Positions 57,201-64,000 of a stretch of DNA of 64,000 nt are shown here, one piece after another. The first letter of the stretch is position 1. Each line of letters begins with the position of its first letter. The notes under the pieces were generated by a model. It searched no databases. It saw nothing but the letters and a program-made list of their open reading frames with translations, and had not been told where the DNA came from. The stretch is from Uranotaenia lowii. Lineage: Eukaryota > Arthropoda > Insecta > Diptera > Culicidae. A program made the translations under genes and the position numbers. Location of the stretch: positions 332,091,920 through 332,155,919 of the forward strand of contig NC_073692.1 in NCBI RefSeq assembly GCF_029784155.1. The letters run 5' to 3'.

Positions 57201-57835
57201 GGTGGCTTCGAACAATATTCTTTACAACAAGGAAGAGCATCCTGATCATTGTGTGGTAATCAAATATGTACCCTACGTTGGCGATAGCAAGCGAGCCATG
57301 GACGAATACACCAGCCAGATTATGCTCGGAGGACACAACACCCTGGTTATTCACAACACATGTGAGGATTCGCTGTTGGCATCACCATTGATCCTGGACC
57401 TTGCTATACTCGGCGAGCTGTGTTCTCGTATTCAGATCAAAAAGAAGGCAGAACCCAACGCTCAGTACGTTCCGTTCCGCTCGGTGCTGTCGATCCTCAG
57501 TTACCTTTGCAAGGCTCCACTGGTGCCGGAAGGAACTCCCGTAGTCAACTCTCTGTTCCGGCAACGAACGGCAATCGAAAACATTCTTCGAGCATGCATC
57601 GGGCTGCCTCCGACTAGCCACATGGCTCTGGAGCACAGAGTAAGTTTCTGAGCGATAGTTTGTATTCAAAACAACTAGGTAACTATCTTTCCTTATATTC
57701 CACCAGTTTAACCTGAATGTGGCCAGCGTGGAACCTCCAGCAAAGAAGAGCAAAATCGCAAATGGCTCGAAGGCAGCTAACGGCACAAATGGAGTGCATT
57801 CGAATGGCAACGGCGTAGTTGAAGTTGATTGCTAA
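42236..57835 (+). CDS. Inos: Myo-inositol-3-phosphate synthase (INO1 family)
   Basis: Exons 42236-42352, 56084-56782, 56867-57109, 57172-57639 and 57707-57835 encode 551 aa; all four introns are phase 0 with GT-AG ends. The cytosolic enzyme converts glucose-6-phosphate to inositol-3-phosphate using bound NAD+, the committed step of inositol synthesis. GWGGNNGST (64-72) is the NAD-binding glycine loop. [10 protein letters not shown] (301-310) and [14 protein letters not shown] (331-344) are the hallmark active-site blocks. SKSNVVDDM and [16 protein letters not shown] continue the catalytic domain. Exon 5 adds a diverged Asn/Gly/Lys-rich tail. The 39-residue first exon is separated by a 13,731-bp intron full of transposons, while other introns are 62-84 bp. 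Inositol made here supplies the phosphoinositide pool on which IPMK products draw. Confidence 0.95.
42353..44159. other. 5' part of the large synthase intron, no recognised element
   Basis: AT-rich intron sequence with several poly-T runs. No terminal repeats or coding frames can be supported. Regulatory elements often sit in first introns, but nothing specific is visible. Confidence 0.4.
44170..47771 (-). mobile_element. 5'-truncated RTE-clade non-LTR retrotransposon
   Basis: A 10-bp direct repeat ATTACAGATT flanks it (44160-44169 and 47772-47781). Reverse-strand frames give an RTE polyprotein: endonuclease C-terminal half ([36 protein letters not shown]) at 47741-46533, the RT in 46548-45865 ([72 protein letters not shown]) and the C-terminal region ([38 protein letters not shown]) at 44854-44235. 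Short frameshifts occur near 46200 and 46540. The 3' end has an AT-rich ATAAATAAAAAATA tail. A 1010-bp LTR-like segment splits the RT from the C-terminal region. Confidence 0.9.
44855..45864 (-). mobile_element. Solo-LTR-like insertion in the RTE element
   Basis: On the reverse strand the segment begins TGTTGCATTTG and ends CCTTCAACA, with a 4-bp duplication CAGG on each side (forward CCTG, 44851-44854 and 45865-45868). RTE coding frames stop on one side and resume on the other. TGTT...AACA ends with a 4-bp duplication suit a BEL/Pao LTR. The length (1010 bp) is large for an LTR, and the GC-richer middle has a 235-codon reverse frame (44986-45693) and a 140-codon forward frame with no known domain. 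A small non-autonomous LTR element is an alternative. Confidence 0.6.
47782..52304. other. Central part of the large synthase intron, few recognisable features
   Basis: AT-rich, with no supported genes. A phrase CAGTAGGGTGTCCCAAAATT at about 48337-48356 looks like a transposon terminus, but no partner end was found. The frames of 60-100 codons here show no known domain. Confidence 0.35.
52305..53811. mobile_element. 1.5-kb TA-flanked TIR element filled with TCGTA motifs
   Basis: Ends CCCAGCCAACATGAAATC and the complement of ...TTGTTGGCTGGG share an 11-bp perfect terminal inverted repeat CCCAGCCAACA. TA flanks it (52303-52304 and 53812-53813). The interior has more than 20 copies of TCGTA, mostly as ATCGTAAA or CTCGTAT, on the + strand, plus several CATAAAGTG phrases with near-regular spacing in 53230-53530. 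No transposase frame. Non-autonomous DNA element of Tc1/mariner-like insertion habit; family not named. Confidence 0.85.
53941..54026 (-). mobile_element. 86-bp TTAACAC mini-element
   Basis: Bounded by TTAACACTTG at the left and CAAGGTGTTAA at the right, an inverted pair, with an internal GAGATATCTC palindrome. On the reverse strand TTAACACCTTGCGGACCAAA matches the beginning of the longer repeats at 16163 and 29651, which lack the second TTAACAC end. Confidence 0.6.
54345..54990. repeat. Long hairpin 1 (about 320-bp arms) in the synthase intron
   Basis: The arm 54345-54660 is mirrored by 54668-54990 with mismatches and an indel of about 50 bp. Mirror landmarks include AAAAAAGTTATTAGGCTTC, CGCTCAACGAGCCTG and GAGAAACATGAAAAA. 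The loop near 54665 is only some 20 nt. Non-coding; foldback MITE-like. Confidence 0.85.
55222..56010. repeat. Long hairpin 2 (about 380-bp arms) ending just upstream of synthase exon 2
   Basis: The arm 55222-55612 is mirrored by 55632-56010 at high similarity: GACTGAGTCGATTTGGGGTC at 55220-55239 has its complement at 55991-56010, and both arms code in mirror for the same [12 protein letters not shown] peptide. The centre lies near 55622 with a further small palindrome CATGA...TCATG. The right arm ends 73 bp before the exon 2 splice acceptor. It shares AAAAGTTATTAG with hairpin 1, so the two are probably related families. Confidence 0.88.
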
Positions 57836-58133
57836 AGGTGCTAACATTTCATTCAAAAAACCAACAAAAATAATACTTAAATCAATTACCGTGGGAGCAC
57901 GTAAATTGATCATCAATAATCTCATACAGTTAAAAGTTAGCTGGTGAGAACGGTTTAAACAGACGGCGCATTTGGTGCCAAAAGAGTTATGAAATTTGGA
58001 AATACCCTTTCTGAGTATAATGGTTTCGTAGCAAACTACAAGAAATACGTGCAAAACCTTTTTGAGAAAAATCGTTGAAGTTTTTCGTAGATGTACAAAC
58101 AAATGATTTTTTTAAGCGATGGCGACCAGATCC

Positions 58134-58139
58134 AATAAA
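58134..58139 (+). terminator. Polyadenylation signal of the inositol-3-phosphate synthase gene
   Basis: AATAAA about 300 nt after the stop codon at 57833-57835; it is the first canonical signal downstream. Confidence 0.5.
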
Positions 58140-58408
58140 ATAATCCAACTTCCCCGGTGCTCTGAAAGTACATACTTAAATGTACCAAGTTTACAAATGT
58201 TTTACAATCATATTCAAGCATTCTTCGGAATAATCAAAATATTGAATTGCATTTTTTGTACCCATATAGATCCAACTAGATTAAAATCCTTTAACACACC
58301 AAACAAAATTGTGCATGTATATAGATGTAATCTTATGAATATACAAATAAATGTCCTTAAACAAAAATACGATGCATTTAATACGTTTGTTTTTTTTTTT
58401 CGTCAGTA

Positions 58409-59522
58409 AAGGGTGATACAGTCAAAATTTGGTCAATATCAACTTGACGTATATCTTTCAATTTTGCATTTAAAAACCTGAACACCCCTCATTTTGAAGG
58501 TGTGTGTGTGTGTAGAATATTGCTGCTATTTTGATTTTGGAATTCACTCTTCAGTAGTCAAAATGCCGTCCAAGGAAGAAGAGCAGCGTATCCAAATTTT
58601 GCTCGTGCATCGCGAAAATCCGAGCTACTCACACACAAAGCTGGCAGAATCGCTAAAAGTTGCCAAACCAACCGTTACAAATATAATTAAATAAGCTGAG
58701 TGTATCGTCTACAACCGTGCATCGCGCCAAAAAACGAGCCGGACTATCGACTTACAAGAAGGTAGTGACTCCAAATCGCGATGATAAACAAAATACGACG
58801 GCCCAAGCGCGATCCAGGAGGCTGTACACGACGATGCTGACAAAGTTTGACTGCGTGGTAATGAACGACGAAACCTACGTCAAAGCCGACTACAAGCAGC
58901 TTCCGGGACAGGAATTTTATACGGCAAAAGGAAGGGGAAAGGTAGCAGATATTTTCAAGCACATGAAACTGTCAAAGTTCGCGAAGAAATATCTGGTTTG
59001 GAAAGCCAAGAAATGTCAACCAAGAAATTTACGTGAAAGAGTGTTTGAATAAACGTCTGCTGCTTTCCTGAAGAAACACGGTTGTTCCGTACTGTTTTGG
59101 CCGGATTTGGCATCTTGTCATTACGGTAAAAAGGCCATGGAGTGGTGCGCCGCCAACAACGTGCAGGTGGTTCCCAAGAACCCTCCCAACACGCCAGAGC
59201 TCCGCCCAATTGAGAAATACTGGGCTATTGTCAAGCGGAACCTAAAGAAGACAAAAAAAATCTGCTAAGGACGAGCAGCAGTTCAAGGCAAACTGACTTT
59301 CTGCGGCGAAGAAGGTGGACAAGGTGGCTGTACAAAATCTGATGGCAGGGGTTAAGCGTAAGGCCCGGCAATTCGGATTTGGAAAAGCGGAAGCCTAACT
59401 GAATAAATATTTTTCCTGAATTTTATACTAATTAAACTTGAAAAAGAAATTTAATTTGATTTAAACGATTTCACCGATTTACACGCGTTTTCCACTGACC
59501 AAATTTTGACCATATCACCCTT
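58409..59522 (+). mobile_element. Mariner-like (DD37E-type) transposon with both ends
   Basis: Terminal repeats AAGGGTGATACAGTCAAAAT and the complement AAGGGTGATATGGTCAAAAT match with few mismatches over 26 bp and are flanked by TA (58407-58408 and 59523-59524). The 1114-bp length is short of the roughly 1.3 kb usual for mariner-type elements, consistent with the internal deletion seen in its transposase. Confidence 0.9.
58563..59398 (+). pseudogene. Mariner-like transposase, DD37E type, inactivated
   Basis: The ATG at 58563 opens a helix-turn-helix segment (MPSKEEEQRI...KPTVTNIIK) that stops after 43 codons. A deletion then removes most of the second DNA-binding domain. Later frames give NDETYVKADYKQLPGQEF (first catalytic Asp), FWPDLASCHYG (second Asp) and RPIEKYW (final Glu). 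The Asp-to-Glu spacing is 35, but the loop after VVPK lacks two codons compared with related proteins, which would restore 37, the spacing of the mosquito DD37E group. Stops and frameshifts (near 58692, 59050, 59266) show that it cannot be functional. Confidence 0.85.
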
Positions 59523-59524
59523 TA

Positions 59525-60372
59525 CCGCAAAAAATTACAAGAATCAAAAATCTCAGCATAAAGTTGAAGTGATATGAGATCACTGTGTCTTTTTTGGAAG
59601 AATTTCAAAGAAAAAAAAATAGGCGTCCTTGAAAATTTGCCACATTATTGAGGATTTTCTCCTCTGGTGGTGTAGAACCCAATCTTCTTTTGAAGATTCA
59701 TGAACATAATACACGAGCAAAATTTTCAAGTTTTCGTTAATATTTTTTCCTAAGAACTTCAAATTTTACATTTTTTAGCTTAGTAGTGTTAAGATTCCTT
59801 CAAAAATAAATGAAATCTTAAATTTTTTTTGATGAAATTGATTTTTGATAAATTTTTTTCGCTAAATTGTTAAATTTCGAAAAGTCGAAAATTAACAATA
59901 AAAGTTATCTAGAGCAAACCTTTAAATTGATTGGCAACACTGTAGCAAAATAACAAGAGTATTTACGGCAATGAAGGTGTATTTTTTATGATAATTCCTA
60001 TCCAAGATAGAATGTAGTTTTTAGTTGAGTGATGAAAGTTACAACTCAATCATTCAACAACATATTTTCACTCTCATGATTCATTTGTACTTTGTTGTGT
60101 TAATAAACTAAAAGTGTTTCGGAAATGGGAGTCACAGCCCCAGCCGCTGTCCTAAGATCGCAGAAGATCGTACCGTCAGCTATCGGCAGCTCACTTTGAG
60201 GACGAGGCTCTGCACAGACACCGTACGAGCAAGATGTGCTGTTTGCTGATAGCGGCTGATATTTAAAAATAAATGTGCAATAATAATAATCATCGTAAAT
60301 TTTTTTCATTTTTCAATATTTGAAACTTGAATTACATTAATTACATAATAAATTTACAAAAAACCGCCAATA
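59525..60372. other. AT-rich spacer
   Basis: No gene or element boundary recognised. A GC-richer patch at 60125-60260 resembles no known RNA gene on inspection. Confidence 0.35.
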
Positions 60373-60528
60373 TCCAGAATGAATTTTCACATTTTACATC
60401 ACGATGTATTTTTACACGACAATAAGCCGGTCCATTTTCGTGCATCGCTTTCGATCTAAATTTACACGTCGCGATAGAATTTTATATCGAAAACGATGTT
60501 CCGAGACCCGTCCGTGTTTCAATCTGGG
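60373..60528. mobile_element. Small TA-flanked MITE (CCAGAATGAA ends)
   Basis: Ends TCCAGAATGAA and the complement CCCAGATTGAA form a short inverted repeat flanked by TA (60371-60372 and 60529-60530). The interior holds further inverted pieces such as TTTTCGATAT and ATCTAAATTTAC. Non-coding; ends resemble those of the TCGTA element at 52.3 kb in starting CCCAG and using TA. Confidence 0.5.
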
Positions 60529-61004
60529 TAGGAATGCGATGGGTTTCTTCATCGCTTCCTATCAACATTGAAACGGCGCGCGGCAAAGAATCACGCAAGT
60601 AGTTCAAAAGCTGTTCACACAACAAAAGCCCTGCTCACATTTTCACCAACTATTCAATTTCTTCTACCCAAAGCGCTCTAGCTTTGATCTTTCCACCTAT
60701 AATACTTTCATGTTCTTTCTAAATATTCTACCTTGAATTTTCACAACTCGCCGAAATGCCAAAAATTAAATAGGAAACATTATTAGCGAAAATTTTGCTT
60801 GTGTATTTTGTCGCAAACCTTTAAAAAAAAAAAACCCCCCGATCGATTGTTTCCTTGATAGGGAAGAGTCTCCTCTATAATGTGGCAATTTTCAGATATG
60901 CCGATTTTTTTCTTTTAAAAGGTACAAAAAAAGACACCGTGAGATATGTTATTTCACGAGGAGGTCGGAAACCAGTTTCCATTGTGAGCCTTGTTTCGAC
61001 TCTT

Positions 61005-61195
61005 TTTTTTTTCGATTATAGTCGTTTTAACATCTTTATGTCATTCGCGACTTATATCAACGATGAAGTTGGCGGACAACGTAATTGAAAAACTTATCCG
61101 ATACAACTGTGATCGATGTTTACTCTTGGGCTCGAACTCACGGACATCGGCTCAGAAAGCAACTGACTTGCCAACTGAGCTATATCACAAACCCC
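61005..61195 (-). mobile_element. tRNA-derived SINE with perfect 13-bp target duplication
   Basis: On the reverse strand: A box TAGCTCAGTTGG, B box GAGTTCGAGCCC, then a body including GTTGTATCGGATAAG and CGACTATAATCG with a short A tail. TGTTTCGACTCTT flanks it exactly (60992-61004 and 61196-61208). About 90% similar by eye to the copy at 62229-62421. Confidence 0.92.
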
Positions 61196-61293
61196 TGTTT
61201 CGACTCTTAAAAGAAATATAAAAATGAATAAAAAGCACGGTTCTCTTCAATGCAATACTTTTGTTTTGAAGTTAACTTTTGAAAGCATGGATG

Positions 61294-62118
61294 CACAGCA
61301 AATTTTTTTTTGCTGGAAACCAGCAAAATTTTGCTGGTTTTTGTCCCGCTGACTTTCCAGCAAAATTTCCAGCAATATCGATTGCTGAAAAAATCAGTAA
61401 ACATCAATGCTGGTTTCCAGCAATTCAAATTGCTGGAAATCAGCAATCCAGATTGCTGGAAACCAGCTATTTCTATCAAAGCATTCGGCTGAATTTGGTA
61501 TCGAATTTATATTTCAATTCAAATTTAAATATCGAAAATGGCTGTGCACATGATAAGTAATAAACAACATTTGTTTTCTTCAATTTTATTTATTATGAGT
61601 TAAATGAATTAGCAGAGATATATGTTTTGTCAATATATTATCTGTGAATATATTAACACCGCCTCCGGGGTGGCAGCTTTGTGCCAATGTGATAATCATC
61701 CGGCACCTGAAATGGAGATTTGATTAATTCTTTTCATGAATCTAATCAATCCATTTTCCAATACAAACTCACCCTTGACTTGATGTCTGGTTGCTAGAAT
61801 ACAGAGGAAAATAAAAAAATAGTATTAACATAAAAAAAATTCGTGAAAAAGAGTCTCACCTTGCTTCAGCGTACGAAAACAAACAGACTCCAATTTGACA
61901 ACTCGATTGCTGATTTTCCAGCAAACTAGAACAATTGCTGGAAAGTCCAGCAATTTGAAAACCGATTGCTGATTTTCCAGCAAAAATGACAAGAACACAA
62001 CCGAATGCTGAAAAATCCAGCAATAAGAAAATCGATTGCTGGTTTCCAGCAAAAATTTGGATTGCTGAACGTTTCCAGCAATTTGTTTTGCTGGAAACCG
62101 AGTCAAAAATTTACAGTG
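61294..62118. mobile_element. 825-bp element with TTGCTGGAAA / TTTCCAGCAA arrays at both ends
   Basis: Ends CACAGCAAATTTTT and the complement CACTGTAAATTTTT are inverted repeats with two mismatches. Each end carries about 170-200 bp packed with TTGCTGG and its complement CCAGCAA in alternating orientation (61308-61470 and 61905-62095). The centre (61500-61860) is unrelated and non-coding. Target duplication not identified. In layout it resembles the TTTTACAG element at 7989-10663, whose ends also start CACAG. Confidence 0.75.
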
Positions 62119-62228
62119 TGGAAATCTATGCAAGCGAAGCTGCCTAGCAATGTAATGTTCACATGTGCAATTTTTTTGTGACGTTCTACTAAGTGGTTTT
62201 TGAGAAAGCGTCTAATAAAGAAGTTTTT

Positions 62229-62421
62229 TTTTGTGTTTCGATTATAGTCGTTTTAACATCTTTATATGTCATTCGCGACTTATATCAACGATGAAGTTGG
62301 CAGACGAGTCATTGAAAAACTTATCCGGTACAACTGTGATCGATGTTTACTCTTGGGCTCGAACTCACGGATATCGGCTCAGAAAGCAACTGACTTGCCA
62401 ACTGAGCTATTTCACAAGCCC
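62229..62421 (-). mobile_element. tRNA-derived SINE with perfect 14-bp target duplication
   Basis: Same family and orientation as the copy at 61005-61195: A box TAGCTCAGTTGG, B box GAGTTCGAGCCC and the same body. ATAAAGAAGTTTTT flanks it exactly (62215-62228 and 62422-62435). Confidence 0.92.
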
Positions 62422-62435
62422 ATAAAGAAGTTTTT

Positions 62436-63175
62436 CGACTTTTATTTCCAAATCAAAATGTTAATTTGGTCTAAGTTATGATAAATTTAGCCGATTGTCT
62501 TCCTTCGGTACAAAAAAAACATTTTGACTTTCTATAACTTTGTAGGGAAAAAGGTTGGATTTGAAGGCAGTCATCTTTGTACTTTTAGCCATTGACCGTG
62601 TCAATCGTTTTGAAATATTGACTGAATTGCAGCTTCTACAGATTGTCAGCCTCCTCAAGTACTAGACATTATTTTTTCATTTTTTTTTCTCCTTCTTTAA
62701 CTCCGGAATATACAGGCGAAAAAGTTCCTGGCAGGGACCTGCTAAAGATTTCGTTTTGCTGTCCATTACGATTTTTTTTTTCAAAATAAATATCTCCCCA
62801 CTACACCCATAGAAAAGGTTGCAAAAATCCACTACCTATTTAGCAAATCTCTGTGCCGATAATGTGCTGAAATGTGCACTGTGCCGAAGACGGTATCTTT
62901 GAAAAAGCACTACTGGCACAAGGACTCGAGCTTCCAACCAAAATGATGCATGACTTCTCTTACAGAAGTGCGTCGATTCACTAACATTTAGCACGTTTTT
63001 TGTTTTGTTTGTTATATTTGTCATTATTGTCATTTTACATTATTTTTGGGTTATTTTTCTTTGTCTTTTTTGTATTGGTTTTCAAATTTCATCTATTTTT
63101 TATCATTTTTAAGAACTTTATAAAAAGAATATTCAAAAAACTAAAATAATTCAAAAGTTTAAAAATAATTAGGTA
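62436..63175. other. AT-rich spacer
   Basis: No gene or element boundary recognised. Frames of about 60 codons show no known domain. Confidence 0.35.
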
Positions 63176-63719
63176 TGGGAGAGTGGGGAATCATGGGCCA
63201 CTTTTTTTCGTTGTTCCATAACTTCTTTATTATAAAAGATAAAATGAAAATAAAAAATGGTATGGTTTCCTACATTTTCAAGGTATCATAACGTATTTTT
63301 TTAAAATTTTTGATAAGTTATTTTCCTCAAATTCTGACTGTTTTAAAAAAACAATATTTTTTGGATTTTGAAAAATGGTGGAGAATCGTGGGCCACCAAA
63401 TCTAAATTGACCAAATTACATGCAAAGTGTATGAGTTGACCCAAAACTGTTATTTCCTAATTCATTCCGTTATATTAAAGCAATTTCAGATGATGAAATA
63501 AAAAAAGTGAGCTGTGTATGATCTAATAGATTAAAAATCTGGCTCGCGAAAGTTTTAGCAAAACTTCTTATATAGGATGGACAAAATATTTTTCATAACT
63601 GTTCATTTGGCATAAGAAAACTTTACAGATAGGAAAAACGTATTTTAAGCTCTGAATGTGTATAAAAACATAAAAAATATAGGTGGTTCAAGATGTGTGG
63701 CCCACGATTCCCCACAAGC
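63176..63719. mobile_element. 544-bp GAGTGGGGAATC TIR element
   Basis: Left end GGGAGAGTGGGGAATCATGG and the complement of the right end (GTGGGGAATCGTGGGCCAC) are inverted repeats; an internal copy GAGAATCGTGGGCCACC is at about 63382. TA flanks it (63174-63175 and 63720-63721). The GGGAGAGTGGGGA start is shared with the elements at 7875 and 29905, but the following sequence (TGGGCCAC versus CTTGATCCC) differs. Confidence 0.7.
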
Positions 63720-64000
63720 TATGATTTGCAAATTGGTTGCTTTTGTGTGACTTAGTGATGTTTCATCAAAAATTCCTTTTCCACGTGAAAGATCATGACA
63801 GAACTAAGATCATAAGCGTATGGGCATATTTTTGTTATGCACTTTAGGTTCCCCATCGATGAAATTAGCGGGTGTTTTTTAAATTATGTAAGTAAATTTT
63901 TCTAACTTTTTTTAGCTTGATAAATCTAAGAAGCATATGATGCGTATTTCAGACAACAGCATATAGAAATATATGCTCACGCAAAGCGATGACGATGACA

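Noticed and set aside
61005..62421. tRNA-like segments with TAGCTCAGTTGG and GTTCGAGCCC
   Set aside because: They lack a matching 3' acceptor strand and have a SINE body, A-tail and target duplications.
1..64000. CRISPR arrays, bacterial operons, phage or plasmid features
   Set aside because: No regular direct-repeat/spacer structure and no prokaryotic gene organisation; spliced genes and retroelements show a eukaryotic contig.

Overview
The window looks like a repeat-rich insect nuclear contig, most likely from a mosquito or close dipteran relative. Non-coding DNA is AT-rich, host introns are often only 60-90 nt with plain GT-AG ends, and the transposon mix (I-, CR1- and RTE-clade LINEs, BEL/Pao, copia, hAT, PIF/Harbinger MITEs, and mariner-like elements resembling the mosquito DD37E group) fits Culicidae. 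Species is not determinable from the sequence alone.

Five host genes can be read exon by exon. They are a 3-hydroxyacyl-CoA dehydrogenase (12.28-13.30 kb, +), an inositol polyphosphate multikinase (13.74-15.39 kb, +), the mitochondrial 2-oxoglutarate/malate carrier (19.36-22.46 kb, -), the H/ACA RNP assembly factor NAF1 (26.37-27.94 kb, +) and myo-inositol-3-phosphate synthase (42.24-57.84 kb, +). The synthase carries a 13.7-kb first intron. Two of the five act in inositol metabolism and two in mitochondrial/fatty-acid metabolism; the sequence gives no sign of co-regulation.

Layout: 1-12 kb is a transposon graveyard (BEL/Pao, I-like LINE, mariner and Penelope-like relics, a CR1-like LINE broken by a SINE, and a TIR element with a second TA-flanked element inside it). 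12-19 kb holds two host genes, then copia and RTE scraps. 19-28 kb holds the divergent carrier/NAF1 pair, separated by a 2.5-kb hAT-type insertion with an exact 8-bp target duplication. 28-41.5 kb is a nested insertion complex: a tandem CATTCGGCC-type array holds a 4-kb TIR element, which holds another TIR element, which holds a giant inverted repeat with a SINE; the same array also holds a full-length I-clade LINE. 42-58 kb is the synthase gene, whose first intron holds an RTE LINE broken by a solo-LTR-like insertion, a 1.5-kb TA-flanked TIR element and two long hairpins just before exon 2. 58-64 kb holds a mariner copy with intact ends, two tRNA-derived SINEs with perfect target duplications and further TIR elements.

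The strongest new material is mobile DNA. Many insertion boundaries can be placed to the base because target duplications are visible, and two copies of one TIR element in the window serve as each other's empty-site control. The best candidate for an undescribed system is the 2.7-kb TA-flanked element at 7989-10663, which has terminal arrays of a TTTTACAG-type motif and a split, decayed reverse-strand gene of no family I recognise. No CRISPR array, rRNA gene or functional tRNA gene was seen.
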